Assembly: GCA_024364805.1 (NCBI GenBank)
Contig: CM044508.1
Span: forward strand, 50,290,306 to 50,310,399
Reading direction: 5' to 3'
DNA length: 20,094 nt
DNA from: Euprymna scolopes
Lineage: Eukaryota > Mollusca > Cephalopoda > Sepiida > Sepiolidae
Position numbers and translations under genes: made by a program. Positions within the stretch are counted from its first letter, which is position 1. Each line of letters begins with the position of its first letter. Of the stretch, positions 19,611 through 20,094 are shown piece after piece. The notes under the pieces are model-generated. The model saw only the letters and a program-made list of their open reading frames with translations, did no database searches and was not told the DNA's origin.

Positions 19611-19710
19611 TGAAGTATAGCTCAGTGGAGGAGCATTAAACTTCGAATCAAATGATCCCCCTGTTCAAGCTCAAGTGTGCCTCACCATTTTTTTTATTAT
19701 TATTATTATT
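19611..19710 (+). mobile_element. tRNA-derived retroposon (SINE or tRNA pseudogene) with T/TTA tail
   Basis: The first 74 nt have a complete tRNA layout: A box TAGCTCAGTGGA (19618-19629) with a perfect GCTC/GAGC D stem, an anticodon loop CTTCGAA (central triplet TCG), and a B box TGTTCAAGCTC (19662-19672). The body resembles tRNA-Cys in its 5' half, while the anticodon region resembles tRNA-Arg(TCG). The anticodon and acceptor stems pair poorly, so it is not a working tRNA. A T run (from 19688), which could serve as a Pol III terminator, and a TTATTATTA tail follow directly, suggesting a short retroposed copy rather than a long SINE. Confidence 0.7.
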
Positions 19711-20024
19711 TGAGTTCAATTTATGATAAAAGAAGAGTAAACATTTTCATTTGCATATTTTAAAATTGAACATTAATCAGAAGTAACTCCAATTGATCGT
19801 CAAGCCCAAATATCAGCTGACGTCATATCGTAAACAAACACACACGAAATTTGATAAACAGCATTTTTATTCCTATCTTTTTATTTTTTATTAAATAAAA
19901 TGCGAATTAGTCAACCGAGCAAATTATTCCTCGTAATATATAATAATCAATAGAGGATTGATTCTATAATAATACATATGCAATCTGCATAAATCATAAT
20001 ATCATGATTAAGCATATTGTACGA
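19711..20024. other. AT-rich stretch, possibly the body of a terminal element
   Basis: Contains an isolated TGACGTCA palindrome (19818-19825) and little else. The last 150 bp may be the body of the Helitron-like element whose end follows. Confidence 0.4.
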
Positions 20025-20051
20025 CCGGGCAACGCCAGGCATCCAGTTAGT
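20025..20051 (+). mobile_element. Possible Helitron-like 3' terminus
   Basis: CCGGGCAACGCCAGGC, then ATCCAGTTAGT at 20041-20051, resembles a recurrent animal transposon end of the form CCCGGGCAACGCCGGGTA followed by CAGCTAGT. This has the Helitron layout of a GC hairpin followed about ten bases later by CTAGT. Here both the hairpin and the CTAG are slightly degraded. The next bases are a TA run. The 5' end of the element was not identified, and assignment to Helitrons specifically is uncertain. Confidence 0.4.
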
Positions 20052-20094
20052 ATATATATATATATGTATATATAAATCCGTAATCCTGTCTGTT

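Noticed and set aside
15461-19825. Two TGACGTCA palindromes (15461-15468 and 19818-19825) as CRE sites
   Set aside because: An eight-base motif found twice in 20 kb is close to what chance allows, and neither lies by a recognised promoter.

Overview
This window is AT-rich animal nuclear DNA, and I find no intact host gene in it. Four things point to a mollusc, most likely a coleoid cephalopod such as an octopus: very long TA/AT microsatellites, tRNA-derived SINE heads, a Jockey/CR1-type LINE whose proteins look like those abundant in cephalopod genomes, and fossil Ty3/Gypsy copies. The species call is an inference. The animal-repeat content is seen directly. No bacterial, organellar or CRISPR feature is present.

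Layout. 1-3.3 kb: mostly featureless AT-rich DNA holding a mariner MITE (559-639), a 5S rRNA-derived repeat (1117-1235), a compound AT/GT microsatellite, two tRNA-like SINE heads on the minus strand (2330-2410 and 2837-2911) and a second, 5'-truncated 5S-derived repeat (3141-3225). 3.39-4.46 kb: fossil plus-strand Ty3/Gypsy internal region, with possible LTR sequence after it. 5.33-5.47 kb: a 139-bp TA microsatellite. 5.52-8.39 kb: the largest element, a decayed LINE with two tandem 5' units carrying TATA-like motifs, an endonuclease, a reverse transcriptase, a C-terminal tail and a 3' UTR. A second LINE tail lies at 9.08-9.36 kb and a third at 16.78-16.91 kb.

10.2-12.75 kb: a 52-bp hairpin, a minus-strand fossil Ty3/Gypsy copy (integrase and reverse transcriptase parts), then a run of unrelated tandem arrays: a 33-bp duplication, an approximately 20-bp triplication, a 33-bp minisatellite of ten copies with telomere-like TTAGGG motifs, a 30-bp minisatellite and an AT microsatellite. 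13.8-15.2 kb: more microsatellites around a relatively CpG-rich island (14.46-14.87 kb), the only stretch with a hint of host regulatory or first-exon character. 17.06-17.28 kb: the C-terminal end of a mariner transposase on the minus strand. 19.6 kb: a tRNA-like SINE or pseudogene. 20.02-20.05 kb: a possible Helitron-like 3' end.

The elements do not form a pathway. The window reads as layered repeat insertions in intergenic or intronic DNA, with repeated local tandem duplication. The most useful leads are the two 5S-derived copies that share derived changes, the MADE1-like MITE, the LINE 5' tandem units, the 11.4-12.75 kb tandem-array cluster and the CpG-rich island. I do not see a new multi-gene system.
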